A stretch of 64,000 bases of DNA from Candidatus Melainabacteria bacterium (lineage in GTDB: Bacteria; Cyanobacteriota; Vampirovibrionia; Obscuribacterales; Obscuribacteraceae). Both the position numbers and the translations under genes were made by a program. This document shows, in pieces, positions 1-9,900 of this stretch (its first letter is position 1; each line of letters begins with the position of its first letter). The notes beneath the pieces were generated by a model, which saw only the letters and a list, made by a program, of their open reading frames with translations, did no database searches and was not told the DNA's origin. Location: the NCBI GenBank assembly GCA_003153555.1, contig PLZS01000115.1, forward strand, positions 72,657 to 136,656, written 5' to 3'.

Positions 1-102
1 CGTCTTTTGAAGACCGTCAAAAGTATGTCACATCAGTGCCACCATTGCCAACAAAAATGGCAGTAAAAATGGCTAAACCTCTGTTGCTGAGCGGAAAGCT
101 GA

Positions 103-261
103 ATGAATCATAAAGGCTTGTTTCCCTTTTGGGCGAGCAAGATTAGTTCTGAAATGAAGAAGGGAGCCACAAGTGCAGCTCCCAGGGATGTGTCAATGCC
201 TGATAATCAATCTAACGCCAGCCAGATTGTTGCAGAGCCTTCTTCGGTACCGAGGGTTTAG
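103..261 (+). CDS. possible small ORF, 52 aa, unknown
   Basis: An ATG-initiated 52-codon frame starts MNHKGLFPFWASK and ends PSSVPRV before TAG. A GGAAA purine stretch lies about 7 bases upstream of the ATG. I recognise no domain, signal peptide or membrane segment. It lies in the 357-base stretch ahead of lipA, which otherwise shows only a candidate promoter. It may be a real small gene or chance; the main argument for it is the start context. Confidence 0.22.
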   Translation: MNHKGLFPFWASKISSEMKKGATSAAPRDVSMPDNQSNASQIVAEPSSVPRV

Positions 262-304
262 TGGTGGACCGACTCCTTAAGATTAAGGGATGACAGTGAC
301 TATT

Positions 305-332
305 TTGTGACAGCGCCGTTAACTGCTAAAAT
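305..332 (+). promoter_or_regulatory. candidate sigma-70-type promoter of lipA
   Basis: TTGTGA (305-310, 4 of 6 consensus bases) and TAAAAT (327-332, 5 of 6) are separated by 16 bases. Transcription would begin near 339, about 20 bases before the lipA ATG at 358. The call rests on eye-matched hexamers only. Confidence 0.3.
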
Positions 333-357
333 TCGCTATCCACGTCGCTAGAGCGCA

Positions 358-1239
358 ATGACCAGAGCATCTGCAAAACCGAATTGGCTAAAAGTCCGTT
401 TGCCCACAGGCGAACCGTATCAGCGCGTCAAAGAATTAATTGATAAACATGAGTTGCACACTGTTTGCGAATCTGCGGCTTGTCCAAATCGCGGTGAATG
501 CTGGTCGCGTTCGACTGCAACATTCATGATCTTGGGGAATGTTTGCACAAGAAGTTGCGGTTTTTGTAATGTGATTACGGGCAAGCCTACCGAACTCGAC
601 CTTGATGAGCCTCGTCGTGTTGCAGAAGCGGTGCAGAAGTTGCAGCTGAAGTATGCAGTGATCACATCGGTTAATCGAGACGAATTGCCGGACGGCGGCG
701 CTGCAGTCTGGGCGGCAACAATCACGGAGATTCGCAAGTTATCTCCGCAGACTAAAATAGAAGTTCTAATTCCGGATTTCTGCGGCAATTGGGAGGCACT
801 AGATGTGGTGCTTGAGGCTCGTCCTGATGTGCTCAATCACAACATCGAAACAGTGCCTAGGCTGTATTTGCAAGTGCGCCCACAGGGTCGATTTGAACGA
901 AGTCTTGCATTGATTTCTCGGGCCCATGAAGCTGGCTTCGTAACCAAGTCTGGATTGATGATGGGACTTGGAGAAACAGACGATGAAGTCGTCGAAGTCT
1001 TGAAAGAGTGGCGGAAAGTCAATTGTGATCTGATTACTCTCGGTCAATACATGCAACCGACTGCGAAACATTTACCCGTGGCTAGATGGGTAGAGCCTGA
1101 AGCCTTTAATCGCATGAATGAAATTGGGATGGAAATGGGATTCTCCAATGTTTTTGCCGGACCGCTTGTGCGCAGCAGTTATCATGCCGAAGAGCAATCA
1201 GCACTTCTTCAGTCAGCTAGCGCAAGTCGACAAAGTTGA
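358..1239 (+). CDS. lipA: lipoyl synthase
   Basis: LipA is the radical-SAM enzyme that inserts two sulfurs into protein-bound octanoyl groups to make lipoyl cofactors of 2-oxoacid dehydrogenases and glycine cleavage H protein. Both iron-sulfur motifs are visible: the auxiliary cluster motif CESAACPNRGECW (C-x4-C-x5-C, near residues 37-48) and the radical-SAM motif CTRSCGFC (C-x3-C-x2-C, near 63-70). The C-terminus keeps the family pattern of AGPLVRSSYHAEE, including the RSSY serine that ligates the auxiliary cluster. Length (293 aa) is normal. The ATG at 358 gives a full-length protein. It is a single plus-strand gene; no lipB lies beside it. A functional link to the lipid island downstream is not evident. 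Confidence 0.96.
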   Translation: MTRASAKPNWLKVRLPTGEPYQRVKELIDKHELHTVCESAACPNRGECWSRSTATFMILGNVCTRSCGFCNVITGKPTELDLDEPRRVAEAVQKLQLKYAVITSVNRDELPDGGAAVWAATITEIRKLSPQTKIEVLIPDFCGNWEALDVVLEARPDVLNHNIETVPRLYLQVRPQGRFERSLALISRAHEAGFVTKSGLMMGLGETDDEVVEVLKEWRKVNCDLITLGQYMQPTAKHLPVARWVEPEAFNRMNEIGMEMGFSNVFAGPLVRSSYHAEEQSALLQSASASRQS

Positions 1240-1406
1240 CCGAAGTTCATCAAACTTTCTTCCGCTAATGATTCCCCGCGTCGCTCGCTTGTAGCGCGCT
1301 TCACGCAATATTCACGGAATCATTTGTTCAAAGCCATCGTCATTCGGTTTATAGTGCGCGCATTTCGCCTCACACCGAACCATTGAACAATCAAAGGAAG
1401 GAACGC

Positions 1407-1865
1407 ATGAATTGGAAGACAATTTTACCAGCAGCAGCACTGCTCGGGATGCTCGTGCCGAGTGCGGCTTTAAGCAGAAACCACTCTATTTTAAGTGGCG
1501 GAAATTCGACTGGCATAATCCAAAACGGAGCTTCATCGATCTTGGGCGGGAGTGGCGGCTCGTCAATGTTTAGTGGTCACGGCAGCGCCATAACCGCCGG
1601 TGCCTCTCCGATTACAAATTCCCTAACCAACAATCTCACGAACAACGGATTGTTCGGTCACAGCAACGGTATCCTTGGCACAAATAACAATGGTCTGCTG
1701 AACAACGTGCTGCACAAAACTAAAAAGAAACGTAACTGGCTTAGTCGGTTGTTCAGCAGTTTGCCATTGTTTTTTGGAAAATTTCAGAATGGACACTTCA
1801 ATAACAATGGCAGCATGTTTGGCAATTCAGGCAACTCCGGGTTGCGCGGATTGCTAGGCAGGTAG
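1407..1865 (+). CDS. small secreted Asn/Gly/Ser-rich protein, unknown
   Basis: The protein (152 aa from ATG 1407) begins MNWKTILPAAALLGMLVPSA, a typical Sec signal peptide. The ATG is preceded by AAGGAAGG about 6 bases upstream, so it is preferred over an in-frame TTG at 1383. The mature part is rich in Asn, Gly and Ser, with repeated short patterns such as NNGLF/NNGLL and a basic KTKKKRNWLSRLF patch in the middle. I recognise no enzyme family. Composition suggests a surface or extracellular low-complexity protein. It runs convergently toward the megasynthase gene, with 89 bases between the stops. Confidence 0.7.
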   Translation: MNWKTILPAAALLGMLVPSAALSRNHSILSGGNSTGIIQNGASSILGGSGGSSMFSGHGSAITAGASPITNSLTNNLTNNGLFGHSNGILGTNNNGLLNNVLHKTKKKRNWLSRLFSSLPLFFGKFQNGHFNNNGSMFGNSGNSGLRGLLGR

Positions 1866-1913
1866 CAGTTAAGCATGCAGGCAGGCTCTAATCAACAACT
1901 TACTTTCTGAAGA

Positions 1914-1956
1914 GAAATGGAGACTCCCGTCCATTGAGCCAAAGGAAATCCATTTC
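1914..1956. repeat. inverted repeat at convergent gene junction
   Basis: Perfect 8-base arms GAAATGGA (1914-1921) and TCCATTTC (1949-1956) enclose 27 bases between the convergent stops of the secreted protein and the megasynthase; the right arm touches the latter's TGA. No T tract follows on either strand, so it is not a textbook terminator. The same arm sequence recurs around 49524-49595 at another convergent junction. Confidence 0.4.
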
Positions 1957-4900
1957 AATCTAAGGTCGCCTCATCGTTCAGTGAGAATTCGGACTTCAGA
2001 TTTGTCACTGCAATAATCGTTTTGTCTTGCGTTAGACAATGGACAAGGAATGGTCCACCCGTTTGTGCTGAAACAAGTACACGGGTTTCGTTATCACGTT
2101 CGTCCAGCAACTGTGCTTTAAGTGAGCGAGGATTCGCGGAAAGACCCATTCCAAGTGCTTTGCCAACAGCTTCTTTGGCAGACCAAAACTGGATTACAAG
2201 TTTGTCTTTTGAGAAGCCAGTCACTTTTTGCAACTCAGTAATTTCGTCTGGCAGAAAGGCGAGCGTTTCGAAGCCGGACTCTTTTGTTTCTATCACTTCC
2301 ACATCGATGCCGACCCCGCGGGAGATGCGGCGATGAGCCGCAATAGCAACAGCAATGCCCGCCTTATGACTGATTGAAAGAAATGGTTGTGACCCGACAA
2401 CATCTAACCATCTTCCTGTCGCAAATGGTTGCCCTTGATCGTTGACCTCGACAATAATATCGGCTGAGCAAACTGACAAGTTATAGCTGGTCTTAAGTAG
2501 TCTACGAACGGCTTCTTTCGCGGCGATCCGCCCGCAAAACCATTCTCGTTTTCTGGGTAAATTGGTCAGGGCAAGATACTCTTGCCTCTCACTGTTGTGC
2601 AGCACATAATCAAGACACCAAGTTAAAGTAGATTCGTCTGCCGGTAGCTGACCCGATTGAAAAATGGCATTGCTCCAATGATCTGAACGCCCCAAGGCGT
2701 CCTCAATGAGGGGCATCGTTTCTGACAAAAATGTTGTCTGCGGCTGGGCAATGTAATCTTTCCAACTATCGTTGAGAATAATTCTTCTGCTGGAGATGCC
2801 GATGAATTTTGCCAACACCAGATCATTACTGTCCATGATGTAAACATCGGCCTCGGTGCCTCGCGATGTGATGGAGTTGAGCATCGCTGTAACCTTTAAC
2901 GTGCCACGCAAATCAGCAAGATCCGTATAAATTTCCAGTGTTTCCACAAGAAATGGCAACAGTGCGCTCACCTCTTCTTCCTGTTCGAAAAGGTGGAAAA
3001 GCACAATTTGAGTCGAATTATCCAACAGAAGTGGATCGATCAAAAATCTCGGGTCATCGTCGCCTGAAAACCAGTCGCTTGCAGAGCGTGCTTGCACAAA
3101 ACCTCTGCTAAGTCTTTTACCAACTGAGTCCAATGCGACAACAGACTGCATGCGCGGTCCGTGGAACATCGTTTTAGCCTGGTAGAGCTGCTCTGGTGCT
3201 AGCAATGGTACGCGGCTCGGCGCTAATGAGGGCGATAGCATCTGCGAAAGCGGATACTGTTGGGCAAATTCAACTCGACATGACATGGCTGGTGAGCCTG
3301 ATTGTTCAAAGCCGAGCAGATCAATAGTTGCTTCGACTGCGTAATCATCAACTTGGCGAGCCTGCAATTTAATTAAGCAGCCCTCACGCCCAACTCGAAT
3401 TCTTCGCGCCGCTCTCACTCCACTCACACGCACCACTGGCATACCCTGAATCAGTAGACTGGCGATCTCAGACATCGCTTCCAGTGCCACGGTGAGAGGG
3501 AGCAGGTAGACTCGTTCAGGCTCTGACGAGGACACGTTTCCGCCAATTGCGTGATCCAACAAGTACTTATGATTTTCCAGACTGACAAATACTTCGACTT
3601 CAGCATATTGGTCCGAAACTTCGCAGCGAAGTAAGCCATTGCGAAGAAATGGTGGCAGTTCAACCGGCGTCGGCTCTTCACTTTGCTCTTGGGACAGGTA
3701 GGCGCGCATCACTTCTTCTTGCATGCCCATCAAATTCTGGTGAAATTCAGCCATGTTACTCAGATAGGTTTGCACCACATCCAGTGGCTGCTCCGACTGT
3801 TCAATTTCGTTGATTTCGTCATCGTAAACTGTCTCATCGCGCTTGATTGCTGCGCGTTCAGCAGGCACCTCTGTTCTAAGCTGTTTTGCAATTTCTTCCG
3901 GCAATACAATTTTCGGATATTTAAGATCCAGCCGCACTAGTTGACGTGGCTGTTGTTTTGAGCGCTCCTGAAACTCGATGAATTCCGGTGCACGTCTGGC
4001 AAACAGATAATCTAACTGCATATCCACGCCATGTGCCGCAAGTTCGCCGAGGCAATGATTTAGTTGCGTAATCGAGGAATTGTATGAGGTGTTTGAGGCC
4101 ACAGCTAAGTGAGGTTTGTCTTGCAGGGTATCACCAATTAGAGGTGTTAGAATGCCTTTGGGCCCAACTTCAATGAACATTGTGATGCCATTTTCGTACA
4201 TCGCTTCCACCGTTTTCTTGAGCATTATCGGCTCAGTGAAAAGTTTTGTTGTGATTGTTCGGATTGTTGATATGTCGTTGGGGTAAATGTCGACTCTTGA
4301 ACAAGACCATATTGGTGTCAAAGGCAGCTTCAATTGTATGTCTTGCACTTCTTTGTTATTTGGATCGACCATGCCTTCCACTAGTGGTGTGTGATAAGGA
4401 ATGGCCATAGGCAGCTGTTGCGGGTCGAAGCCAGCTGCTGTTAACGCCTTGATCGCGCTGGCAATGGCTTCCTTTGATCCAGAAAGCATGGTTTGAGATG
4501 GACAAAGAGCAGCGCTCAAATACAAGCCTGGAATGCCCAAGAGAGCATCCTTCATGCTGTCGTAATCAGCCATGATCATGACGGAACGCAGATTTGCTAG
4601 TCGCTCTTTGGAGATCGAGCGGGCGACGTTTGTGCTGAGGCGAAAGAACATTGGTGCGGCGTCTAGAATACTGACCGCACCACTCATGGCCAGAGTGGCA
4701 AATTCTCCGGTGCTGCAGCCCAGTAAAGCGTCTGGCTTAACGCCCACGTTCTGAAGCACTGTAAACAGTGCCCATTCGGTCATCAGCACATTGACTACAG
4801 CCGAATCCATAGCAGCTAAAGAAGCTACTGATTCCTGTGCTTGATTGTCGCTTCTCGGAAAGATTCTTCGACTGGGCATGCAATCACTTTCAGATTGACG

Positions 4901-6907
4901 AGCCAGCAAGTCGATGTAATCAAAGACAATTCTTACTTCAGGGAAGTGGTAGCAAAGATCCTGCAGCATGTTTGGATAAGCTGCTCCCAGTCCCGGCATG
5001 ACAAAGGCCAGTTTACCTTTGCCGACGGTCGCATCTTCCACATGATAAACATCGGACAGCTGTGGGGATTTGCCAGCTTTGAGGGCATTCAAAACGCCGG
5101 CAACTTTAGACTGCAAATCTGAAACAGTTGATGCCACGATGGCCACTGTCTTTTTTTCACCTTGTATTTTTCGCGCTTTTGTAGCGAGCGTGTAGGCGAC
5201 GTTCCTTAATGGTTGCCCTTGATTGAGCTGAAGATAGGCGTGCACGTCTTCCAACTCTTGGACCACAACCGATTGTGTTTTCGCCGCGAAGAGACAGAGT
5301 TCTGTTTCCCATGCCAAAAGCAAGCTTGGTTTTTCGCTTTCGAACTCCTCGTCGTATTCTTCTAGAACTGTGTGAGCATTTACTCCACCGAAGCCGAAGG
5401 CGCTTACGGCAGCACGCCTTGGCGAGCTGAAAGCTGCCCATTTTTGGCGGTCCTCAGTGGGAATCGTCGATGGGGTTTTTGAGTGCACCCAAGTTCTTGT
5501 TTTTGAATTCACATAGCACGGAGACTTTTGCCAATCGATTTGCGAGGTTGGAGAATCAACATTGAGTGTTGGGGGCAGGATGCGATGGTAGAGAGCTAGT
5601 GCTGTTTTGATCAAACCTGCGACACCGCTTGCTGCCTGGGTGTGGCCAATCATTGATTTTACGGAACCGATCGCGCACCATGCTGACCCTGGTTCGCTAT
5701 CACCAAATACTTTTTGCACCGCCATCATCTCGGCTGCGTCACCAGATGGTGTACCTGTGCCATGACCCTCGAGGAGTCCGATTGTAGACGGCGAGACTCC
5801 GGCCATTTCATAGGCGCGAAAGAGCGCGAGTGCTTCTCCTTCTATTGAGGGAGCGAGCATGCTGGTTCCCTGCCCGTCGCTTGAGCTGCCCACACCAGCT
5901 ATGACCGCGTAAATTCTGTCACCATCGGCAATGGCATCGTCAAGTCGTTTGAGGACCACCATTCCCAGACCTTCGCCTAGAAGAGTGCCGTCAGCCTTGT
6001 CGTCGTACGGACGAATTTGCTCTTGTTTTGACAGCGCACCGAGCCCGCAGAACATCTGGTAGAAGACGGCGAACGCGTTGACGTGAATTCCTCCAGCCAA
6101 GGCAAGATCGCACAATCCTGCTTGTAGGTCGTGCACAGCCATCTCGACTGCTATCAATGAAGATGCGCAGGCTGAATCTAAGACCGTGCTTTTACCTTTA
6201 AATCCCAATCGCCCGGCGATTCTGCCTGCCAAAATATTGGGCATTACCGCTGGTATCGTATCTGAGCTGCAATTATTCAGCGAAGACTTCAATCCCTGCT
6301 CGAGTAATAGCAGTTGTTCTGGAGTGTATTCAGGATGAAGCGCCTTGACGACGTCGACCATTTGCTTGATTGTTTCGCCGTGCTGAATCATATTCATGCT
6401 GCCGGCGCCTGGTGCGGATGTTCGCCCAAGAATTACTTCGGCTCTATTGCCGTCATATTTCCTGTTGCTGTATCCAGCATCAGCCAAAGCTTCGCTGGCC
6501 ACACGTAGTGCAAGGAGTTGATCTGGATCAGAGCCTGAAATGCTGTTCGGCATGACGCCATATTTCAAGGGGTCGAAATCCGCCAACTCTGTTATGAAGC
6601 CACCCCTCTTGCAATAGATTTGTTCGAAAGAAGTTGGATTTTGATTGTAGAACTTGCTTGGATCCCACTCGGCAGCGGTGGCATCTCTGGTGGCATCAAC
6701 ACCGTTGACGATGTTCATCCAAAACGACGAAAGATTTGGCGCGCCTGGAAACAAGCACGACATGCCTACGATTGCAATTTTATCCGAGGATAGTCTGGGC
6801 AGCAAGCTGCTCGACTTATCCGAGGATAGTCTGGGCAGCAAGCTGCTCGACTTATCTGCACGACTGGAGGCTTGCGATCCATTCGCTTGCCTTCCTGTCC
6901 GTGTCAT
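1955..6907 (-). CDS. PUFA-synthase-like megasynthase subunit KS-AT-DH-PPTase
   Basis: A 1650-residue multidomain lipid/polyketide synthase. Visible order: ketosynthase (about 42-520) with active-site DSACASS (Cys 247), HGTGT (His 382) and GHTQAASG (His 422); acyltransferase (about 630-970) with GCSTGE (Ser 732) and IPYHTPLV; product-template/dehydratase hot-dog pair (about 1090-1380) with HKYLLDHAIGG (His 1119) and DPLLLDNSTQ (Asp 1291/1296); and a C-terminal Sfp-type phosphopantetheinyl transferase (about 1455-1640) with GIDVE and FWSAKEAVGKALG. It has no ACP or KR of its own, so it must act with the partner encoded just upstream. The start ATG overlaps the partner's TGA by four bases (ATGA), implying translational coupling and near-equal amounts. 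Pfa PUFA synthases and enediyne PKSs also carry dedicated PPTases; the fusion here would activate the partner's ACP. The product cannot be read from sequence. Confidence 0.88.
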   Translation of the reverse strand: MTRTGRQANGSQASSRADKSSSLLPRLSSDKSSSLLPRLSSDKIAIVGMSCLFPGAPNLSSFWMNIVNGVDATRDATAAEWDPSKFYNQNPTSFEQIYCKRGGFITELADFDPLKYGVMPNSISGSDPDQLLALRVASEALADAGYSNRKYDGNRAEVILGRTSAPGAGSMNMIQHGETIKQMVDVVKALHPEYTPEQLLLLEQGLKSSLNNCSSDTIPAVMPNILAGRIAGRLGFKGKSTVLDSACASSLIAVEMAVHDLQAGLCDLALAGGIHVNAFAVFYQMFCGLGALSKQEQIRPYDDKADGTLLGEGLGMVVLKRLDDAIADGDRIYAVIAGVGSSSDGQGTSMLAPSIEGEALALFRAYEMAGVSPSTIGLLEGHGTGTPSGDAAEMMAVQKVFGDSEPGSAWCAIGSVKSMIGHTQAASGVAGLIKTALALYHRILPPTLNVDSPTSQIDWQKSPCYVNSKTRTWVHSKTPSTIPTEDRQKWAAFSSPRRAAVSAFGFGGVNAHTVLEEYDEEFESEKPSLLLAWETELCLFAAKTQSVVVQELEDVHAYLQLNQGQPLRNVAYTLATKARKIQGEKKTVAIVASTVSDLQSKVAGVLNALKAGKSPQLSDVYHVEDATVGKGKLAFVMPGLGAAYPNMLQDLCYHFPEVRIVFDYIDLLARQSESDCMPSRRIFPRSDNQAQESVASLAAMDSAVVNVLMTEWALFTVLQNVGVKPDALLGCSTGEFATLAMSGAVSILDAAPMFFRLSTNVARSISKERLANLRSVMIMADYDSMKDALLGIPGLYLSAALCPSQTMLSGSKEAIASAIKALTAAGFDPQQLPMAIPYHTPLVEGMVDPNNKEVQDIQLKLPLTPIWSCSRVDIYPNDISTIRTITTKLFTEPIMLKKTVEAMYENGITMFIEVGPKGILTPLIGDTLQDKPHLAVASNTSYNSSITQLNHCLGELAAHGVDMQLDYLFARRAPEFIEFQERSKQQPRQLVRLDLKYPKIVLPEEIAKQLRTEVPAERAAIKRDETVYDDEINEIEQSEQPLDVVQTYLSNMAEFHQNLMGMQEEVMRAYLSQEQSEEPTPVELPPFLRNGLLRCEVSDQYAEVEVFVSLENHKYLLDHAIGGNVSSSEPERVYLLPLTVALEAMSEIASLLIQGMPVVRVSGVRAARRIRVGREGCLIKLQARQVDDYAVEATIDLLGFEQSGSPAMSCRVEFAQQYPLSQMLSPSLAPSRVPLLAPEQLYQAKTMFHGPRMQSVVALDSVGKRLSRGFVQARSASDWFSGDDDPRFLIDPLLLDNSTQIVLFHLFEQEEEVSALLPFLVETLEIYTDLADLRGTLKVTAMLNSITSRGTEADVYIMDSNDLVLAKFIGISSRRIILNDSWKDYIAQPQTTFLSETMPLIEDALGRSDHWSNAIFQSGQLPADESTLTWCLDYVLHNSERQEYLALTNLPRKREWFCGRIAAKEAVRRLLKTSYNLSVCSADIIVEVNDQGQPFATGRWLDVVGSQPFLSISHKAGIAVAIAAHRRISRGVGIDVEVIETKESGFETLAFLPDEITELQKVTGFSKDKLVIQFWSAKEAVGKALGMGLSANPRSLKAQLLDERDNETRVLVSAQTGGPFLVHCLTQDKTIIAVTNLKSEFSLNDEATLD
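6780..6851 (-). repeat. perfect 36-bp tandem duplication in megasynthase N-terminus
   Basis: Two identical 36-base units (6780-6815 and 6816-6851) encode KSSSLLPRLSSD twice, in the tail just before the ketosynthase IAIVGMSC strand. The units are identical at the nucleotide level, so the duplication is recent and keeps the reading frame. It alters only a linker. Confidence 0.95.
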
Positions 6908-9900
6908 TTGATCGTACCGAGCGGGCTAGCCTGACTAGCTAGTCTGTTCAATGACTTACTGCCTACGCCGCCAAGTCCTTCCACCAACATCACCATTTCA
7001 CCGTTCTTTCGGTAGATAGCTAACTCGCAGGTGAGTTCTCTTGCCGTTGCGCCGGGATTTATGAAGATGCGACCGTATAGCTCCTCGCCACTTTGGATGG
7101 TGCCAAGAATGTGGAGAGTACGAAAGCCAGTTGGCAGCACAGTTATATCGAGGTTGTGGCGTGCCCAAACGCCCGCCAGTTGCATTGAGCTGTCAAAGAG
7201 AACCGGGTCGATAACCCACTTATCGCCATTGGTTTCGGCGAAACAGGTGCTTTCTTCCGCCGCTTGCACGGTGCCCAGGATGCCACTGCTACCGAGAGTA
7301 TGAATATCTTTGATGCCCTGGAAGATCGGACCGTGGAACAACCAGCTTCCATAAATGTCAGATGGAGATGGAACTTCGTCGACCTTATCGGCAATTACGG
7401 ACAGTTCGCTTAGTTGGGCGAAGTGCCGCACCACATCTGGTGGCCATTGTGCGAGACGCTGGGTCTCGCCAGAACCACTGCGTGATAATTCCATCACCGC
7501 TTTGAAATTGGTCCTCTTCAAAGGAGCGCCTGTGTTCAGCGCTACTTTCACACGAACGCCCATCTCTGAGCGACTAACTTCCTCAGTCACGACAGTGATT
7601 TGTTTGGTCGGTGCGTCGAAGACTATTCCTGATGGAATATCTAGTCTGTGCACTTTCCGCACACTGTAACCAGGATACGCGGATATGACTGCCTCGGCCA
7701 TCATCTCTAGGGCGAAGGCCATTGGCATAACAGGGATTCCGTCGAACGTATGATCGTTCAAATAGAGATCGTGTTCTGGGTTCAATTCAAAGGCAAATTG
7801 GTAACTGCCTGGTTCGACGATTGACGGTTTGGCTTGGTACAGGCGTGGTCCTGATGGTTCAGGCATCGCTGCGTCTCCCAAAAGTTCCGCGACGAGCAAT
7901 ACCTCGACGTCGCCTTTTTTACCAAACTCCAATTCATCTATAAAGTAAGATCTTCCGGCCGAAGCATCGATCATCGCCCAACCATACTTTGCGAAAATGC
8001 TTTCAAGTTCTGGCTGCGCCATGCCGCCTTTCCAAGGTCCCCACATGATCGATGCTACGCGTGCTTTGGTCTTTTTATCGAGCTGCATTGCCAGTTTGTT
8101 TACTGTTTCATTTGCGGCAACGTAATCGGTTTGTCCGGCATTTCCGGTGCGACCGACTATTGACGAGAAGAGGAACATAAACTGCAATGAGTTCAGGTCT
8201 AGTTTTTCGCTCAGGATGAAGCCGCTGTCTACTTTTGTGCTCACAACTTTTTCAAATGATTCGACAGTTTTGTCTTTGGTAAAACCATCTTCGATGATTC
8301 CCGCACCATGAATGACACCATCGATGTTGCCGTGGCGTTTGTAGATTTCATCAATCAGTTGGCCAAAAGCTTTCGCGTCACGCACATCCAATGAATGATA
8401 TTCAACAAAAGAGCCAAGGTTTCTGAGTTCCGTAAGGGTTTGTCGGACCTCGCGCTCCTTGAGCAAGCGTTGATAGACCGACTCAACAGCGGCTATGTTT
8501 ACAGTCTTACCTTCTGCCTTAAGCTCTTCCATAATTGCCGCTTTGACTTCTTTGGTAGAGTCGAGACCGGCTGTCGTGGCGGCTTCCTTTGCTGATGGTT
8601 CAGGCAGGCGACCAACAAGAATCAACTTTGGTTGATACTTTGCTGCGATCTCCAATGCGATTTCGGCGGTGATACCGCGTGCACCACCTGTGATTAGAAC
8701 CACTTTGGAGTCGTTGATCAACACACTGTTTCTTTCGGCATCTTCTAAGTTCGTAGATACAGCCTCTAGCGCGTAGCGATGTTCCTCATCGTAACCAGTT
8801 TCAACATAAGGATCTGTGCTCGCCAGTTCCTTGATCAGTATCTGGGCAACGGCTTCAGGGGCTAAGTTTGCGGAGAAGTCGATGGCCTGGCAACTTGATT
8901 GCGTCCACTCTTTTGCCAGCGATTTCATCAACCCAACCAGACCTGCTTGAAGGGGCGAGAAGGTAGTGGCTTTTGTCAGGCCGAACTGACCATCAATTCT
9001 GGCGGCGGCGATGAAGTGCTTCTTAGATTCAGCGTGTTTGGGATTGAATTCAACCTCTAGTGCTTTAGCGATCGCAAACAACTGGCTGAGCATCGCAACA
9101 TCTTTAGCATTTTCATTGATGTCGAAAGAGCGAAGATCGATGAAAGCTCCAATTGTTCCGTGTTCTGCTTGTACTTTTTGGACTGCGGCACTTACTTGAT
9201 CTAGTTTGCTGAAGTCCGAGACTTTTACCGCTAGATCAGATGTGGTGCTCTTATCTTTTGTGATCAAAACAACTTTTTGCTTCAGCGAAGTAAGTGCAGT
9301 AGCTAGTGCTTTGGCGTATCCAGCAGCGTCAGCAGCGATGAGGACAACGCCTGGAAGCTGTAATTTCTTTGATTCAAGAGACGGCAATATATAGGATTGA
9401 ACCAGACCTCGTCTCAGTACTCCTCCCGAAACAAACTCAGGAGCAGGCTCTGTGACCAAATGAAGACCACCGTGACCATTATTGCCATTGTGACCGTTAT
9501 GACCATTGCCGCCATTGTTGGAAAGAGTAGGCAGGTGAATCAGTTGACCTTTGCCGTTCTCGGGTCCGTGTCCATTGCCATTTCCGTTGCCATGACCATT
9601 GCCATTTCCATTGCCATTACCGCTGCCATGGTGGTGCTTGTCGGTCGGTGCGTTGCTGATTGGAGCTTTGCAGATCCAATCGATGATGCCTTGCAATGTT
9701 TTGGTGCCGGCTAATTCTTCAAGACCGCCTTCAAGCTCCAGTTGCTTTTCTTCAGGAAGCATCTTGCGGAAACTGTTCAGAATTTCTACGCGCTTGATTG
9801 AGTCGATCCCTAGATCTGCTTCCAGATCGAGAGTTGGATCAAGCATGTCAATTGGGTAACCGGTTCGTTGGCTGACGATATCCAAGAGCGCATTCACAAG

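Noticed and set aside
9460..9640. Possible microsatellite or CRISPR-like repeat
   Set aside because: Units are short, unspaced and in frame as a Gly/Asn/His linker within the megasynthase.
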